NCBI RefSeq assembly: GCF_900101625.1
Contig: NZ_FMYZ01000003.1
Span: forward strand, 434,001-498,000
Length of the DNA: 64,000 bases
Reading direction: 5' to 3'
Source: Cupriavidus sp. YR651
Lineage (GTDB): Bacteria; Pseudomonadota; Gammaproteobacteria; Burkholderiales; Burkholderiaceae
The notes under the pieces were generated by a model, which did not search any database, was not told the origin of the DNA, and saw only the letters and a program-made list of their open reading frames with translations. Positions 35,522 through 44,326 of the stretch are shown piece after piece; position 1 is the stretch's first letter, and each line of letters begins with the position of its first letter. A program made the position numbers and the translations under genes.

Positions 35522-36469
35522 TCACAGGTCGTCGTCGCCCTTGCGACGGTGCCGCGCCGCGATCCGGTGCGTCAGCGCCACCAGCGCCGCAAGTGCCGGA
35601 TCGGTATTGGCCTCGCGATAACCAAGCGTCAGCGGCGCGCGCAGGCGGTCGGCCTCCACCATGCGGCAGTACGCCACGCCGTGGCGATTCAGGCCCGCCA
35701 TCGATGCCGGCACCACGCTGACTCCGGCCCCGGCGGCCACCAGGTTCAGGTTGGTCAGCATGCGCTCCACTTCCGCGCCCACGTGCGGCGTGAAACCCAG
35801 CGCCTCGCACTCGCGCAGCAGATCCCCATACATCCCCGGCGCACCGGGGCGGCGCACCAGGATGAAGGGGTCCGCCTGCAGCGCGCGCAGCGATACCGGC
35901 GTGCCGGCGGCGATGCCCTCCGCCGCGCGCTCGCGCAGCAGCGGGTGATCCAGCGGCAGCGCGATCACCATCTCTTCCTCCAGCAGCAAGTCAAAGCGCA
36001 CACCGTCCGGATGCTGGACGGGCGCGCGCAGCAGCGCCGCGCTCAGGGTGCCGTCGGCCAGTTGCTCGATGGCTTCGGCGGCATTGCGTTCCGTCAGCGA
36101 CAGCGCCACGCGCGGGAATTGCCGGCGGCAGGCGCGCAGCACCTCGGGCGTGAGCTTGTGGGCCGCGGCGGAGCTGGTGAAGCCGATGGCAAGCGCGCCT
36201 TCGTCGCCGCGCGCCATCCGCTGCATGCGCGCGCGCATCTGCTCGATCCTGGCAAACAGGTCGGTCGCATCGGCGTGCAAGGCCGTGCCCGCGGCCGTCA
36301 GCGCCACGCCGCGCGGCTGACGATCGAACAGCGTCACGCCCAGTTCGGTTTCCAGCGCCTTGAGTTGCTGGGAGAGCGGGGGCTGCTGGATGCCGAGCTG
36401 TTCGGCGGCGCGTGTGACGGAACCGCTCTCCGCCACGGCAAGGAAGTAACGCAGGTGTCTCAGTTCCAT
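35522..36469 (-). CDS. LysR-family transcriptional regulator
   Basis: A 315-residue LysR protein: MELRHLRYFLAVAESGSVTRAAEQLGIQQPPLSQQLKALETELGVTLFDR is the DNA-binding domain, of the BenM/CatM/CbnR-like group by the QPPLSQQLKALE recognition helix. It is convergent with the tannase and divergent from the alpha/beta-hydrolase gene. The matching promoter motifs before those two genes make it the likely regulator of both. Confidence 0.9.
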   Translation of the reverse strand: MELRHLRYFLAVAESGSVTRAAEQLGIQQPPLSQQLKALETELGVTLFDRQPRGVALTAAGTALHADATDLFARIEQMRARMQRMARGDEGALAIGFTSSAAAHKLTPEVLRACRRQFPRVALSLTERNAAEAIEQLADGTLSAALLRAPVQHPDGVRFDLLLEEEMVIALPLDHPLLRERAAEGIAAGTPVSLRALQADPFILVRRPGAPGMYGDLLRECEALGFTPHVGAEVERMLTNLNLVAAGAGVSVVPASMAGLNRHGVAYCRMVEADRLRAPLTLGYREANTDPALAALVALTHRIAARHRRKGDDDL

Positions 36470-36491
36470 GGCGGTATCAATATGTAGAAAG

Positions 36492-36521
36492 TATGGGTAG
36501 ACAGTAATGCATATATTTTAC
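36492..36521. promoter_or_regulatory. shared promoter motif, hydrolase copy
   Basis: TATGGGTAG, 9 nt, then CATATATTTTAC, ending 77 nt before the hydrolase start and 22 nt upstream of the LysR start. It matches the tannase copy in sequence and spacing. Confidence 0.5.
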
Positions 36522-36598
36522 TTGCGCACCAGTCGGGCCTAGTATTGGCGTTTTGCCCGATGCGACGGGACCGACATCAAGGAATCAGGAGACACACC

Positions 36599-37732
36599 AT
36601 GCCCCACGCTCGTCCGCGTGCCACCGCTGCCACGCTGCTGGCCGCCACCGTGACCGCGATGACCGCCATGACGGTTGTCGCGGTCGTCGCGGGATGCGCC
36701 AGCACGCCCCCGGCCCCGGCCACCCAGGCAAAGGCCGCCAAGCCGCAATGGCAGCGCGTTCATCTTGGTGCCGGCGCCGGTTACGACTTCCCCGTCTACG
36801 CCAACCATCCGTTCAGCGGCGATATGAGCCGGATTCGCGAAGTGGTGTTCGTCCAGCATGGCCTGCAGCGCAATGGCGACGACTACTACGCGGCCGGGGC
36901 GGAATTGCTGAAGGCCAGCGGCCGCAATCCTGACGAGGTCCTGCTGATCGCGCCCAACTTCCCCGGCACGCCCGACGCCGCCAAGCATTTCGACAACATG
37001 CCGGTGTGGACCACGCAGGGCTGGATCGGCGGTGAAGACGCGGTGTCCGGGCCCGGCGCCGGTGTGAGCTCGCTGCAGGTGCTGGACGACCTGGTGGCCT
37101 ACGTCACGGACAAGGGCCGGTTCCCGGCGGTCACCAAGGTCACCGTGGCCGGCCATTCCGGCGGCGCGCAGATCGTGCACCGTTACGCGGTCCTCAACAA
37201 CGTGGACGAAAAGGTCCGCGCGCGCGGCATCGACCTGCGCTACGTGGTGGCCAACCCGTCGTCTTATCTCTACTTCACGCCGGATCGGCCGGTGGCCCCG
37301 GAATACAAGCGCTTCGCGCCCTACAGCACTGCCACCTGCGCGGACTACAACAAGTACCGCTACGGCATGCAGGACATGGTCGCCTATGCGCGCGGCGCCG
37401 ACGGTATGGCGCTCTACCAGCGCTATATGCAGCGTCAGGTGACCTATATGGTGGGGGCCGAGGACAACGATCCCAATCATCGCGTGCTGGACAAGGCGTG
37501 CGGCGCGGAAGCCGAGGGCCCGACGCGCCTGCAGCGCGCACGCGGCTACCTGCGCTACGAGCAGTTCCTGGCCAAGCCGGGGCAGGCGAGCACGCGGCAG
37601 GCGTTCGAAGTGGTGGGCGTGGGCCACGACCAGGCGCGCATGTTCGGGTCCCAGTGCGGCGCGCGCGCCGTGTTCGGCCTGGACCCGGCCGCCAATCCTT
37701 CCGGCGCCACCTGCCGCGCGCCGCAACTCTGA
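36599..37732 (+). CDS. alpha/beta-hydrolase-fold lipoprotein
   Basis: A 377-residue predicted lipoprotein: signal peptide with lipobox VVAGC (Cys about 33). The fold is supported by VFVQHGLQRNGDDYY (oxyanion region), the nucleophile elbow VAGHSGGAQIVHR and a C-terminal GVGHDQARMF with the likely catalytic His. The substrate is unknown. It is divergent from the LysR gene and shares its promoter motif with the tannase, so the two esterase-like lipoproteins are probably induced together. The AGGAGA site precedes ATG 36599 by 6 nt. Confidence 0.83.
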   Translation: MPHARPRATAATLLAATVTAMTAMTVVAVVAGCASTPPAPATQAKAAKPQWQRVHLGAGAGYDFPVYANHPFSGDMSRIREVVFVQHGLQRNGDDYYAAGAELLKASGRNPDEVLLIAPNFPGTPDAAKHFDNMPVWTTQGWIGGEDAVSGPGAGVSSLQVLDDLVAYVTDKGRFPAVTKVTVAGHSGGAQIVHRYAVLNNVDEKVRARGIDLRYVVANPSSYLYFTPDRPVAPEYKRFAPYSTATCADYNKYRYGMQDMVAYARGADGMALYQRYMQRQVTYMVGAEDNDPNHRVLDKACGAEAEGPTRLQRARGYLRYEQFLAKPGQASTRQAFEVVGVGHDQARMFGSQCGARAVFGLDPAANPSGATCRAPQL

Positions 37733-37851
37733 AGCGCTTCCCGGGCGCATCGCGAACGCATCCGGATGCGCCCCGGACCGGGTTTGTCCGGGCGGCGGCC
37801 GCGTTGGGGCGGTGCTAGGATGCCGGCCATCCGATTCGCGGTCTCCCATCC

Positions 37852-39036
37852 ATGTTCTCGCCCGGGCGGTCCGGCCGGCGCGCACGCCGCGCGCATGGCG
37901 GGGCGCAAGCCATCCTGCCGGCTCTCCTGATTTTCAGCGGACCTTCCAGCACGCCCGTCCGCGCATTTCCGCGCGTGGATGACGCCGCGCACGCCCACAC
38001 GCACGCTCACACGCACGTCCACACGCCTGCTATCGCGCCTGCCATTGCGCCCGACCTCTCCCGCCGTCGCCTGCTGTGCGGGCTGGCGCTGTGGCCGCTT
38101 GCCGCGCCGTGGCGGCACGCCGTCGCGACGGACGCGGTCATGCACCTGCTGGTGGGCTATGCCGCCGGCGGCGGCGCGGATCATATCGCCCGCCTGCTGG
38201 CCGACAGCCTGAGCGCGGACGGCGCCATCACCATCGTCGAAAACCGGCCGGGCGCCGCCGGCCAGGTGGCGCTGCATGAAGCCGCGCGGGCCGCCGCCGA
38301 TCGGCAGACGCTGCTGTTGGGCACCGTCGGGTCGGTCAGCATCAGTCCACTGATCGCGGCCGCACCGGAACCTCCCGCCGCACCGCTCCAGCCGATCGCC
38401 ATCGTCGCGAGCACGCCCCATGTCCTGCTGATGGCAGGCGATGGCAGGCGGCTGCGGGAGGCGGATGCCCGCGCCGCATTGCAGGCGCGGCTGGCCGAGG
38501 CGCGCCGCCGGCCGGGCGAACTGGTCTACGCCTCCCTGGGCGTCCATTCCAGCGCGCATCTCGTGGGGGAGCTGATGTGCCATCAGGCCGGCGTTTCGAT
38601 GACGCACGTGCCCTATCCGGGGAGTGCCCGTGCGCTGGTGGACCTGCAGGGCGGCCATGTGGCGATGCTCGTCAGCACGCTGCAGGCTGCGCTGCCGTTG
38701 ATGCGCCAGGGCAGGGTGCGCGCGCTGGCCGTGACCGGTGCCGTGCGCAGCCCGCTGGCGCCCTCGGTGCCGACCTTTGCCGAAGTGGGCGTGGATGGCA
38801 TGCGTCAGGACGCGTGGTATGGCGTGCTGGCCGCGCCCAGCGTATCGGCGGCCCAGTGCGCGGCGTTGTCGCGGCGATTCGCGCGATTGCTGCAAGATCC
38901 GGCGTTGCGACGCCGCCTCGGCCAGGACGGCGCGGAGCCGCTCGGCCTGACCGGCCAGCAGGCCGTCGACTATCTGGCCCGCCAGCGCGAGGTATGGCGC
39001 CAGGCCATCCTCAAGGTATCCGACCGGCTGGCTTGA
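37852..39036 (+). CDS. Bug/TctC-like receptor with His-rich N-terminal segment and Tat-type signal
   Basis: A 394-residue frame. The C-terminal ~300 residues are a Bug-family receptor (VGYAAGGGADHIARLLADSL, ENRPGAAGQVALHEAARA, MTHVPYPGSARALVDLQGGHVAML). A Tat-like signal SRRRLLCGLALWPLAAP begins near residue 69, and before it lies AHAHTHAHTHVHT, a His run that could bind metal or simply be translated leader. If the Tat signal is the true N-terminus the start is downstream of the ATG at 37852, for instance a GTG at 37975; no ribosome site settles it. It follows the hydrolase gene by 119 nt on the same strand. Confidence 0.75.
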   Translation: MFSPGRSGRRARRAHGGAQAILPALLIFSGPSSTPVRAFPRVDDAAHAHTHAHTHVHTPAIAPAIAPDLSRRRLLCGLALWPLAAPWRHAVATDAVMHLLVGYAAGGGADHIARLLADSLSADGAITIVENRPGAAGQVALHEAARAAADRQTLLLGTVGSVSISPLIAAAPEPPAAPLQPIAIVASTPHVLLMAGDGRRLREADARAALQARLAEARRRPGELVYASLGVHSSAHLVGELMCHQAGVSMTHVPYPGSARALVDLQGGHVAMLVSTLQAALPLMRQGRVRALAVTGAVRSPLAPSVPTFAEVGVDGMRQDAWYGVLAAPSVSAAQCAALSRRFARLLQDPALRRRLGQDGAEPLGLTGQQAVDYLARQREVWRQAILKVSDRLA

Positions 39037-39204
39037 GTGCGTTGCCCGAATGGGGCTCACTGGAGTGGGGTGCCCCACGATGCGCTCCACCACGAACCGC
39101 CTATCCCCTCTACAATCGCTGGAAACCCCGCCCGCGCCGCCCGCCTGATGCCAGGCTTCGATACTCCGGATGGTCACGGCGCAGAACAATCGCGAGAATT
39201 CATC

Positions 39205-39918
39205 ATGTGGGTCACCCGCCGCCGCGTCTTGCCCAGCCTGGCCGCCGTGCCGGCTGCCGTGCTCGCTGTTCTGGTCATCGTCGTCATGCCGGGCAATCCG
39301 GCCCGGGCCGCCACCCTGATGCCGGCGCCGCACGACCCGGGGTCCGCCAGCGCCCCCGCCGCGCCCTCCGACAACGCTGCCGGTAGTTCTGCCGCCAAGC
39401 CTGCCGATGCCGACCTCAATGCTTCGCTGACCCGGCTGATCCGGGCGATGAACTTCGCGCGGCTGATGACCATTGGCATGGACCGTGCGTTTGCCAGGAT
39501 GCCGGACAGGATCGGCTCGATTCCCAAGGAAAAGCTCAAGGCCTGCACCTACGCGCGCCTGTCGCCCGAGGTCCTGGAGCAGGTCGTGCGTCCCGCGTTT
39601 GCGATGACCTTTACCGACCCCGCGCTGATGGACCAGCTGGCGACGGTGTTCGAATCGAGCTTCGGCATGAAGCTGATCGAACTGGTGATCGAGAACAAGC
39701 CGATGGACCCCAGCTATTTCACGCAGGCCGAAATCGAGGAGGCCAACCGGTTCGGGAAAGCGCCCCAGATCGCGGCCTTCCTGAACGGCAATGGGTTCGG
39801 CGCGCTGATGAAGTCGATCTATCCCTATGTGATGACGGCCGGCGTCCAGGCGCGCGAAGCCTGCATGCGCGAACTGCTGCCGCGCCAGGTGCCGATACAG
39901 AACCCGCGCCCGACCTGA
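39205..39918 (+). CDS. exported protein of unknown function
   Basis: A 237-residue protein with a signal peptide (MWVTRRRVLPSLAAV then a hydrophobic run to about residue 32), then an Ala/Pro/Ser-rich linker and a helical domain (SLTRLIRAMNFARLMTIGMDRAF ... FTQAEIEEANRFGKAPQIAAFL). The domain looks like the DUF2059-type helical fold but I would not assign it. ATG 39205 is preferred because it begins the signal sequence. No close operon partner: the next gene begins 85 nt later on the same strand with a GTG. Confidence 0.72.
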   Translation: MWVTRRRVLPSLAAVPAAVLAVLVIVVMPGNPARAATLMPAPHDPGSASAPAAPSDNAAGSSAAKPADADLNASLTRLIRAMNFARLMTIGMDRAFARMPDRIGSIPKEKLKACTYARLSPEVLEQVVRPAFAMTFTDPALMDQLATVFESSFGMKLIELVIENKPMDPSYFTQAEIEEANRFGKAPQIAAFLNGNGFGALMKSIYPYVMTAGVQAREACMRELLPRQVPIQNPRPT

Positions 39919-40003
39919 TCCGCCACCGTGACGCATTGCCTCGTCTGACTTGTCCACCTGAACCGCCTGGCCTGGAGCCAGGCCCGCCACACCTGCCCGA
40001 CCT

Positions 40004-41194
40004 GTGACTGCTCCCGCGCCAACACCCACCATCCCGGCCCGCCGCCCCGTGGCCGCGTTTTACCTCTACTACGTGGCGCTCTACGCGCCGGTCGCCATCA
40101 TCATCAGCTTCTTTCCGCTGTGGATTCGCGCGCAAGGGCTGACCGACCGGCAGACCGGACTGGTGCTGGCGCTGGGCAGCGCGCTGGCCGTGGTGGTCAA
40201 CCCGCTGGTTGGCGCGATGGCGGATCAGGCGCGCAGCCGCAAGACCATCCTGCTGGTGCTGGTGGCCGGCTCCGTGGCCAGCGCGGGGCTGCTGTTCGCG
40301 GTGGACGGGTTCGTGGGCGTGCTGCTGGTCTTCCTGGCCATGCGCGCGTGTGCGACCAGCCTGTCGTTGAGCGAATCCATCGCGCTGGGCAGTGTGTCGC
40401 GCTACGGATTCAACTTCGGGCGGTTGCGCAGCGCCGGGTCGATGTCCGTGGTGGCGATGTCGGTCATCCTGGGCTGGCTGATCGATCGTGCCGGCGCAGG
40501 CGTCATTGCGTGGGTGCTCCTCGTCGCCTACATCGCGCAAGGGCTGTTTGCCATGACGTTGCCGGGCGACAGCGTGCGCGTGGGCCAGCGCGTCAGGGGC
40601 CCGGTGATGCAGGTGCTGCGGCTGCCGGGGTTTGCGCTGCTGCTGGGCAGCGCGGCGGTGTCGCAGGCATGCCACGGTTTTTTCTATAGCTACAGCGTGC
40701 TGTTCTGGAAAAGCGTGGGGTTTCCGGCCTCGGTGATCGGCTACCTGTGGGCGTTGGGCGTGGTCGCGGAAATCGTGGTGTTCAGCGTGAGCGGCCGCAT
40801 CGTCGCGCGCGTCGCGGCGCCCGGGCTTATCGCGCTGGCCTGCATGGCCGGCGTATTGCGATGGACGCTTATCGGCCTGGCGCCACGGGTGGACGTGGCG
40901 ATCGTCGCCCAGTTGCTGCAGGGGGCCACGCTGGCGCTGACCCAGCTTGGTGCCGCGGAGTACATCCGTACGCGCGTCCCGGCAGCGGTGCTGTCCAGTG
41001 GCACCGGCGTCTACGCCGCATGTGGGGGATTGTTCACGGCCTTCTGCGTCTACCTTGGCAGCTTCCTGTTTCCCAGCGTGGGCGGGCGGGCCTTCCTGCT
41101 GAGTTCGGCCCTTTGTACGCTGGGGGCGATCCTGGCGCTGATCCTGCGCGCCCGCGAACGGCGCGCAACAGTGTCCGCGCCGCGCATCGTCTGA
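40004..41194 (+). CDS. MFS transporter, HcaT-like (MFS_1_like)
   Basis: A 396-residue transporter with 12 predicted membrane segments. The N-terminal FYLYYVALYAPVAIIISFFPLW and the loop NPLVGAMADQARSRKTIL resemble the 3-phenylpropionate transporter group (HcaT) and related nucleoside/oligosaccharide symporters of that subfamily. The substrate is not known. The start is a GTG at 40004. Confidence 0.85.
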   Translation: MTAPAPTPTIPARRPVAAFYLYYVALYAPVAIIISFFPLWIRAQGLTDRQTGLVLALGSALAVVVNPLVGAMADQARSRKTILLVLVAGSVASAGLLFAVDGFVGVLLVFLAMRACATSLSLSESIALGSVSRYGFNFGRLRSAGSMSVVAMSVILGWLIDRAGAGVIAWVLLVAYIAQGLFAMTLPGDSVRVGQRVRGPVMQVLRLPGFALLLGSAAVSQACHGFFYSYSVLFWKSVGFPASVIGYLWALGVVAEIVVFSVSGRIVARVAAPGLIALACMAGVLRWTLIGLAPRVDVAIVAQLLQGATLALTQLGAAEYIRTRVPAAVLSSGTGVYAACGGLFTAFCVYLGSFLFPSVGGRAFLLSSALCTLGAILALILRARERRATVSAPRIV

Positions 41195-41300
41195 CCCGGC
41201 CTCCGGTTTGTGCGCGCATCGCCGCCGGCACGGCGCAGTTGTCTTCCCTTCCCAACACAGTTCCGGCCGTCGTTCAAATTAGTTCGGCAAGCGTCGGGGC

Positions 41301-41326
41301 CGTGAATCTATTCTGGAGAATTCACG
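41301..41326. promoter_or_regulatory. inverted repeat upstream of the PstS gene
   Basis: CGTGAAT and ATTCACG, a perfect 7-bp inverted repeat with a 12-nt spacer, about 82 nt before the pstS-like start codon. A candidate operator. It is not the direct repeat expected for a PhoB box. Confidence 0.35.
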
Positions 41327-41407
41327 CGCGGCGACGCTCGTCGTCCGTGCGAATGCCTTGACGCGGTCCGGCACGCCGCGTGGGGGGGCGACGGCAGGGA
41401 GGGGACG

Positions 41408-42439
41408 ATGAACGGTAACCGGATTGGCGGGGGCGTGTGGCGTCGCCTGTGTATCGGCGGTCTGATCGCGGTCACGGCCTTCGCGGCCCGCGCCGGCGAA
41501 GTGACCGGCGCCGGCTCGACCTTCGTCTACCCCATGCTCGCCAAATGGGCGGCCACGTACTACGTCAAGACGGGCCAGCAGGTGAACTATCAAGCGACCG
41601 GGTCGGGCAACGGCATCAAGCAGATCAAGGCAGGGAACGTCGACTTCGGCGCCTCGGACATGCCGCTCAAGCCAGAGGAGCTGCGCGCCGCCGGCCTGGC
41701 CCAGTTTCCACTGGTCATCGGTGGCGTGGTGCCCGTGGTCAATCTGGACGGTATCGCACCGGGGCAGGTGCGGCTGACCGGCCCGCTACTCGCGGATATC
41801 TTCCTCGGCAAGATCAATGACTGGAGCGACCCGGCCATCGCCGCGATCAATCCCGGCATCCGTTTTCCGGCGCAAAAGATCGTCGTGGTCCATCGGAGCG
41901 ACAGCTCGGGCACCACATTCAACTGGGCGGACTACCTGTCCAAGGTCAGCACTGAATGGAAGAACGGCGTCGGCGCCGGCACCACGGTCAAATGGCCCGT
42001 GGGCATCGGGGCGAACGGCAATGACGGCGTGGCCATCTACCTGAAGAACGTCAAGGGGTCGATCGGTTACGTCGAACTGTCCTACGCGTTGCAGCGCCGC
42101 TTGTCTTACGCGTCCGTGCAGAATCGCGGCGGCAACTATGTGACACCCACGCGCGAATCGTTCAGCGATGCGGTGGCGTCGGCCGCATGGCAGAAGAGCG
42201 CGGACTTTTACCAGGTGGCAACGGATGCGCCTGGCGCCAATGCGTGGCCGATTGCCGGGGTCGTCTTCGTGATCATGCCCCGGACGGCCAGGAATCCCGC
42301 GGCGACGCGGAGTGCGCTGGCTTTCTTCCGATGGGCGCTCAACGACGGGCAGGCCGACACGCGCGTGGAGAACTACGTGTCGCTGCCGCCCGATCTGGTC
42401 AGGCAGGTCGAGTCCTACTGGGACGAGAATATCCGGTGA
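41408..42439 (+). CDS. pstS: phosphate-binding protein PstS, orphan copy
   Basis: A 343-residue periplasmic phosphate receptor: signal peptide to about residue 29, then GEVTGAGSTFVYPMLAKW and GSGNGIKQIKAGNVDFGASDMPL, the phosphate-binding loops, and the HRSDSSGTTFNW block. No pstC, pstA or pstB lies beside it, so it is either a second receptor feeding a transporter elsewhere or has a sensing or surface role. ATG follows a GGGAGGGG stretch. Confidence 0.93.
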   Translation: MNGNRIGGGVWRRLCIGGLIAVTAFAARAGEVTGAGSTFVYPMLAKWAATYYVKTGQQVNYQATGSGNGIKQIKAGNVDFGASDMPLKPEELRAAGLAQFPLVIGGVVPVVNLDGIAPGQVRLTGPLLADIFLGKINDWSDPAIAAINPGIRFPAQKIVVVHRSDSSGTTFNWADYLSKVSTEWKNGVGAGTTVKWPVGIGANGNDGVAIYLKNVKGSIGYVELSYALQRRLSYASVQNRGGNYVTPTRESFSDAVASAAWQKSADFYQVATDAPGANAWPIAGVVFVIMPRTARNPAATRSALAFFRWALNDGQADTRVENYVSLPPDLVRQVESYWDENIR

Positions 42440-42540
42440 AGGATCGATGAAGGATTGATGACGGTTCGGTGATGATTCGGTGACGGTTCGGTGAAAGGCG
42501 AGAGGGCAGTGAGAGGCTGAGCGAATTCAGCCGTGCGAAT

Positions 42541-42592
42541 GCGTGGCCGGAAAGCGTGGCCGGAAAGACTGGCCGGAAAGACTGGCCGGAAT
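42541..42592 (+). repeat. four 13-bp tandem repeats
   Basis: Four exact-length 13-bp units G(C/A)(G/C)TGGCCGGAA(A/T) occupy 42541-42592. Just upstream (42437-42495), a degenerate 11-12-bp series of GGTGA(T/C)GGTTC-like units follows the pstS stop. No coding role is seen. Confidence 0.75.
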
Positions 42593-42734
42593 GCAGGCGC
42601 CGGAACACCCTTCTTGGATGCTCCGGCGGGGCCCGTGTCAGAAAGCACGCCGTTGACCTGCGGCGTGCCGCGACAACCGTGGAGATGTCGCCACGAGACC
42701 GAAAGGTGCCGGACCCGGCCGTCGGTTACGTCAG

Positions 42735-42983
42735 TTACTGCTGACGGCTCTTGTCCTGCTGTTGCTTGTTGCCTTGCTGGCCTTGCTGTCCTTGCTGTCC
42801 TTGCTGACGGCCGGTGTCTTGCTGGGGTTGGCCGGAGCGTTGATCCTGGTTGCCCATCTGGCCGCCTTGCTGACGTTGCTGATCCTGCTGGCCGCCTTGC
42901 TGGTTACCGCGTTGGCCGGGTTGCTGCTGCTCATGCTGCTTTTGGCCCGGTTGGGATTGGTTACCTTGCTGCTGCTGTCCCAT
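42735..42983 (-). CDS. small Gln/Gly-rich low-complexity protein
   Basis: An 82-residue protein starting at ATG 42983, with AGGAGA 5 nt upstream. Gln makes up about half the residues, with Gly, Asp, Asn and Lys/Arg; there are QQGQQGQQGQQGNKQQQ-type runs and no hydrophobic core, signal or membrane segment. It is presumably disordered. The clear ribosome site and frame length support translation. I do not know a function; Q-rich short proteins in related genomes are described only as hypothetical. Confidence 0.65.
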   Translation of the reverse strand: MGQQQQGNQSQPGQKQHEQQQPGQRGNQQGGQQDQQRQQGGQMGNQDQRSGQPQQDTGRQQGQQGQQGQQGNKQQQDKSRQQ

Positions 42984-43264
42984 TGCTGTCTCCTGCTGTC
43001 TGCTGCTGTCTGCATTACGCGGCGAGGCTGCCGCACCGCTATCCGTGCAAGCCGCGTGCCACAGCCGGAATGTGTGCGGTATGGCATCTCCCGGCCGGGC
43101 AGGTAACGCATGCACGTCACCTCCCGTCATCTCCCTTGTGCCGATTTACAACCGTGCGGTGTTTTTACATGCCGCGCGACGGTGGTGACGGCATCACAAG
43201 CGGATTTGCCGTTGCAGGGCTTGTCTCGCGGACGGGTCCCCTCGCTGGAATGCCTCCAGCCTGT

Positions 43265-44188
43265 TCACGCCACATCCCGTCGAGCCTTTCCCTTCTTGAG
43301 TCCCCCCTTCGACGCCACCAGCAAGTCATAAAGCAGTTTTGCCGCCGCCGGCAGCGCGCGTCCGCGTCTCGAAATCAATCCCAGCGTCCGTGTCACCCGT
43401 GGATCCGACAGTGGAATCGCCGCCAGTGCCTTGTGGCCATCCGGCGGCAGCGCCATCCGGGGGACCACGCCGATGCCAATCCCCGCCTGCACCAGGCTCA
43501 CCAGCGCGGGCACGTGCTGGACCTCGCAGAACCAGCGGGGCCGTTCCGGTAGCCGGGCCAGGGCCTGGTCGATCAGGAAGCGGTTGCCGCTGCCCTGGGC
43601 AAGCGTGATGTAGTCGTGCTCGCCGAGCTCCGACCAGTTCAGTTTCTTGCGGCTGGCCAGCGGGTGGTCGCTCTTGCAGGCCACGACGAAGGTCTCCTCC
43701 ATCAGTGCCAGGAATTCGATGTCGGCTTCCTGCGTGCCGATGTAGGTAAGGCCGAAGTCGGCATCGCCGCGCGTGACCGCCAACAGGACATCGGCCGATG
43801 CGACATCCATCACGCGCAGGCGGATGCGGGGGTAGCGCCGGTGGTATTCCTCGACGACCGAGGGCAGGAAATAGCCGACGGCCGAGGGCACGCACGCGAA
43901 GGTGACCTCGCCGGAGAGGCGTTCGGCCACGTCGCGGATGCCGAGCATGGCGCCTTCCAGTTCGTTCAGCACATTGCGTGCCTTGTGGACGAACGCGCGG
44001 CCCACCGTGGTCAGCTCGACCTTGCGCGTGGTGCGGGTAAACAGCTCCACGCCCAGCGCTTCCTCCAGCTTGTCCACGCGGCGTGACAGCGCGGACTGGG
44101 AGAGGAAAAGCACTTCCGATGCGGCACGGAAACTGCCAAGGTCCGCCACCGACAGGAAGGCACGCAAATCCGCGAGGTCAAAATTCAT
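43265..44188 (-). CDS. LysR-family transcriptional regulator, paralog A
   Basis: A 307-residue LysR protein beginning MNFDLADLRAFLSVADLGSFRAASEVLFLSQSALSRRVDKLEEALGVELF. It is a close paralog of the regulator at 54.7-55.6 kb over its length (shared VTFACVPSAVGYFL/VSVACIPSAVGNFL, TRGDADFGLTYIGTQEADIEF block and HVPALVSL). It is divergent from a Bug gene. Its upstream DNA matches that of the paralog, see the site at 44189-44257. Confidence 0.92.
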   Translation of the reverse strand: MNFDLADLRAFLSVADLGSFRAASEVLFLSQSALSRRVDKLEEALGVELFTRTTRKVELTTVGRAFVHKARNVLNELEGAMLGIRDVAERLSGEVTFACVPSAVGYFLPSVVEEYHRRYPRIRLRVMDVASADVLLAVTRGDADFGLTYIGTQEADIEFLALMEETFVVACKSDHPLASRKKLNWSELGEHDYITLAQGSGNRFLIDQALARLPERPRWFCEVQHVPALVSLVQAGIGIGVVPRMALPPDGHKALAAIPLSDPRVTRTLGLISRRGRALPAAAKLLYDLLVASKGGLKKGKARRDVA

Positions 44189-44257
44189 GTGTCAAACGCA
44201 AGAATCAATCGGATTTTTGCACTTTACACGGAAACAATGCGATCCGATCATTGCGCA
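44189..44257 (-). promoter_or_regulatory. control region shared by LysR paralog A and the divergent Bug gene
   Basis: On the minus strand the 12-bp box TGCGCAATGATC (44257-44246) lies exactly 57 nt before the LysR ATG. The same box at the same distance precedes LysR paralog B. Between box and ATG, 25 of 31 aligned bases match from TGTAAA-TGCAAA to TGC without a gap. This likely contains LysR binding sites and the promoter. Confidence 0.65.
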
Positions 44258-44326
44258 TCGAAAAACGGCGAGGCACGGAGACAGCGCCCACGGGCACCCG
44301 GGATGACCTCGCATCCATCTTGAAAG

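Noticed and set aside
41195..41407. PhoB box upstream of pstS
   Set aside because: I looked for the two direct CTGTCAT-like repeats and found none convincing; only an inverted repeat is present.
42762..43106. Hydrophobic Leu-rich plus-strand frame resembling a membrane protein
   Set aside because: It is the reverse of the CAG-rich Gln-rich protein gene; poly-Leu arises as the antisense of Gln/Gly codons. The minus frame has a ribosome site, this one does not.
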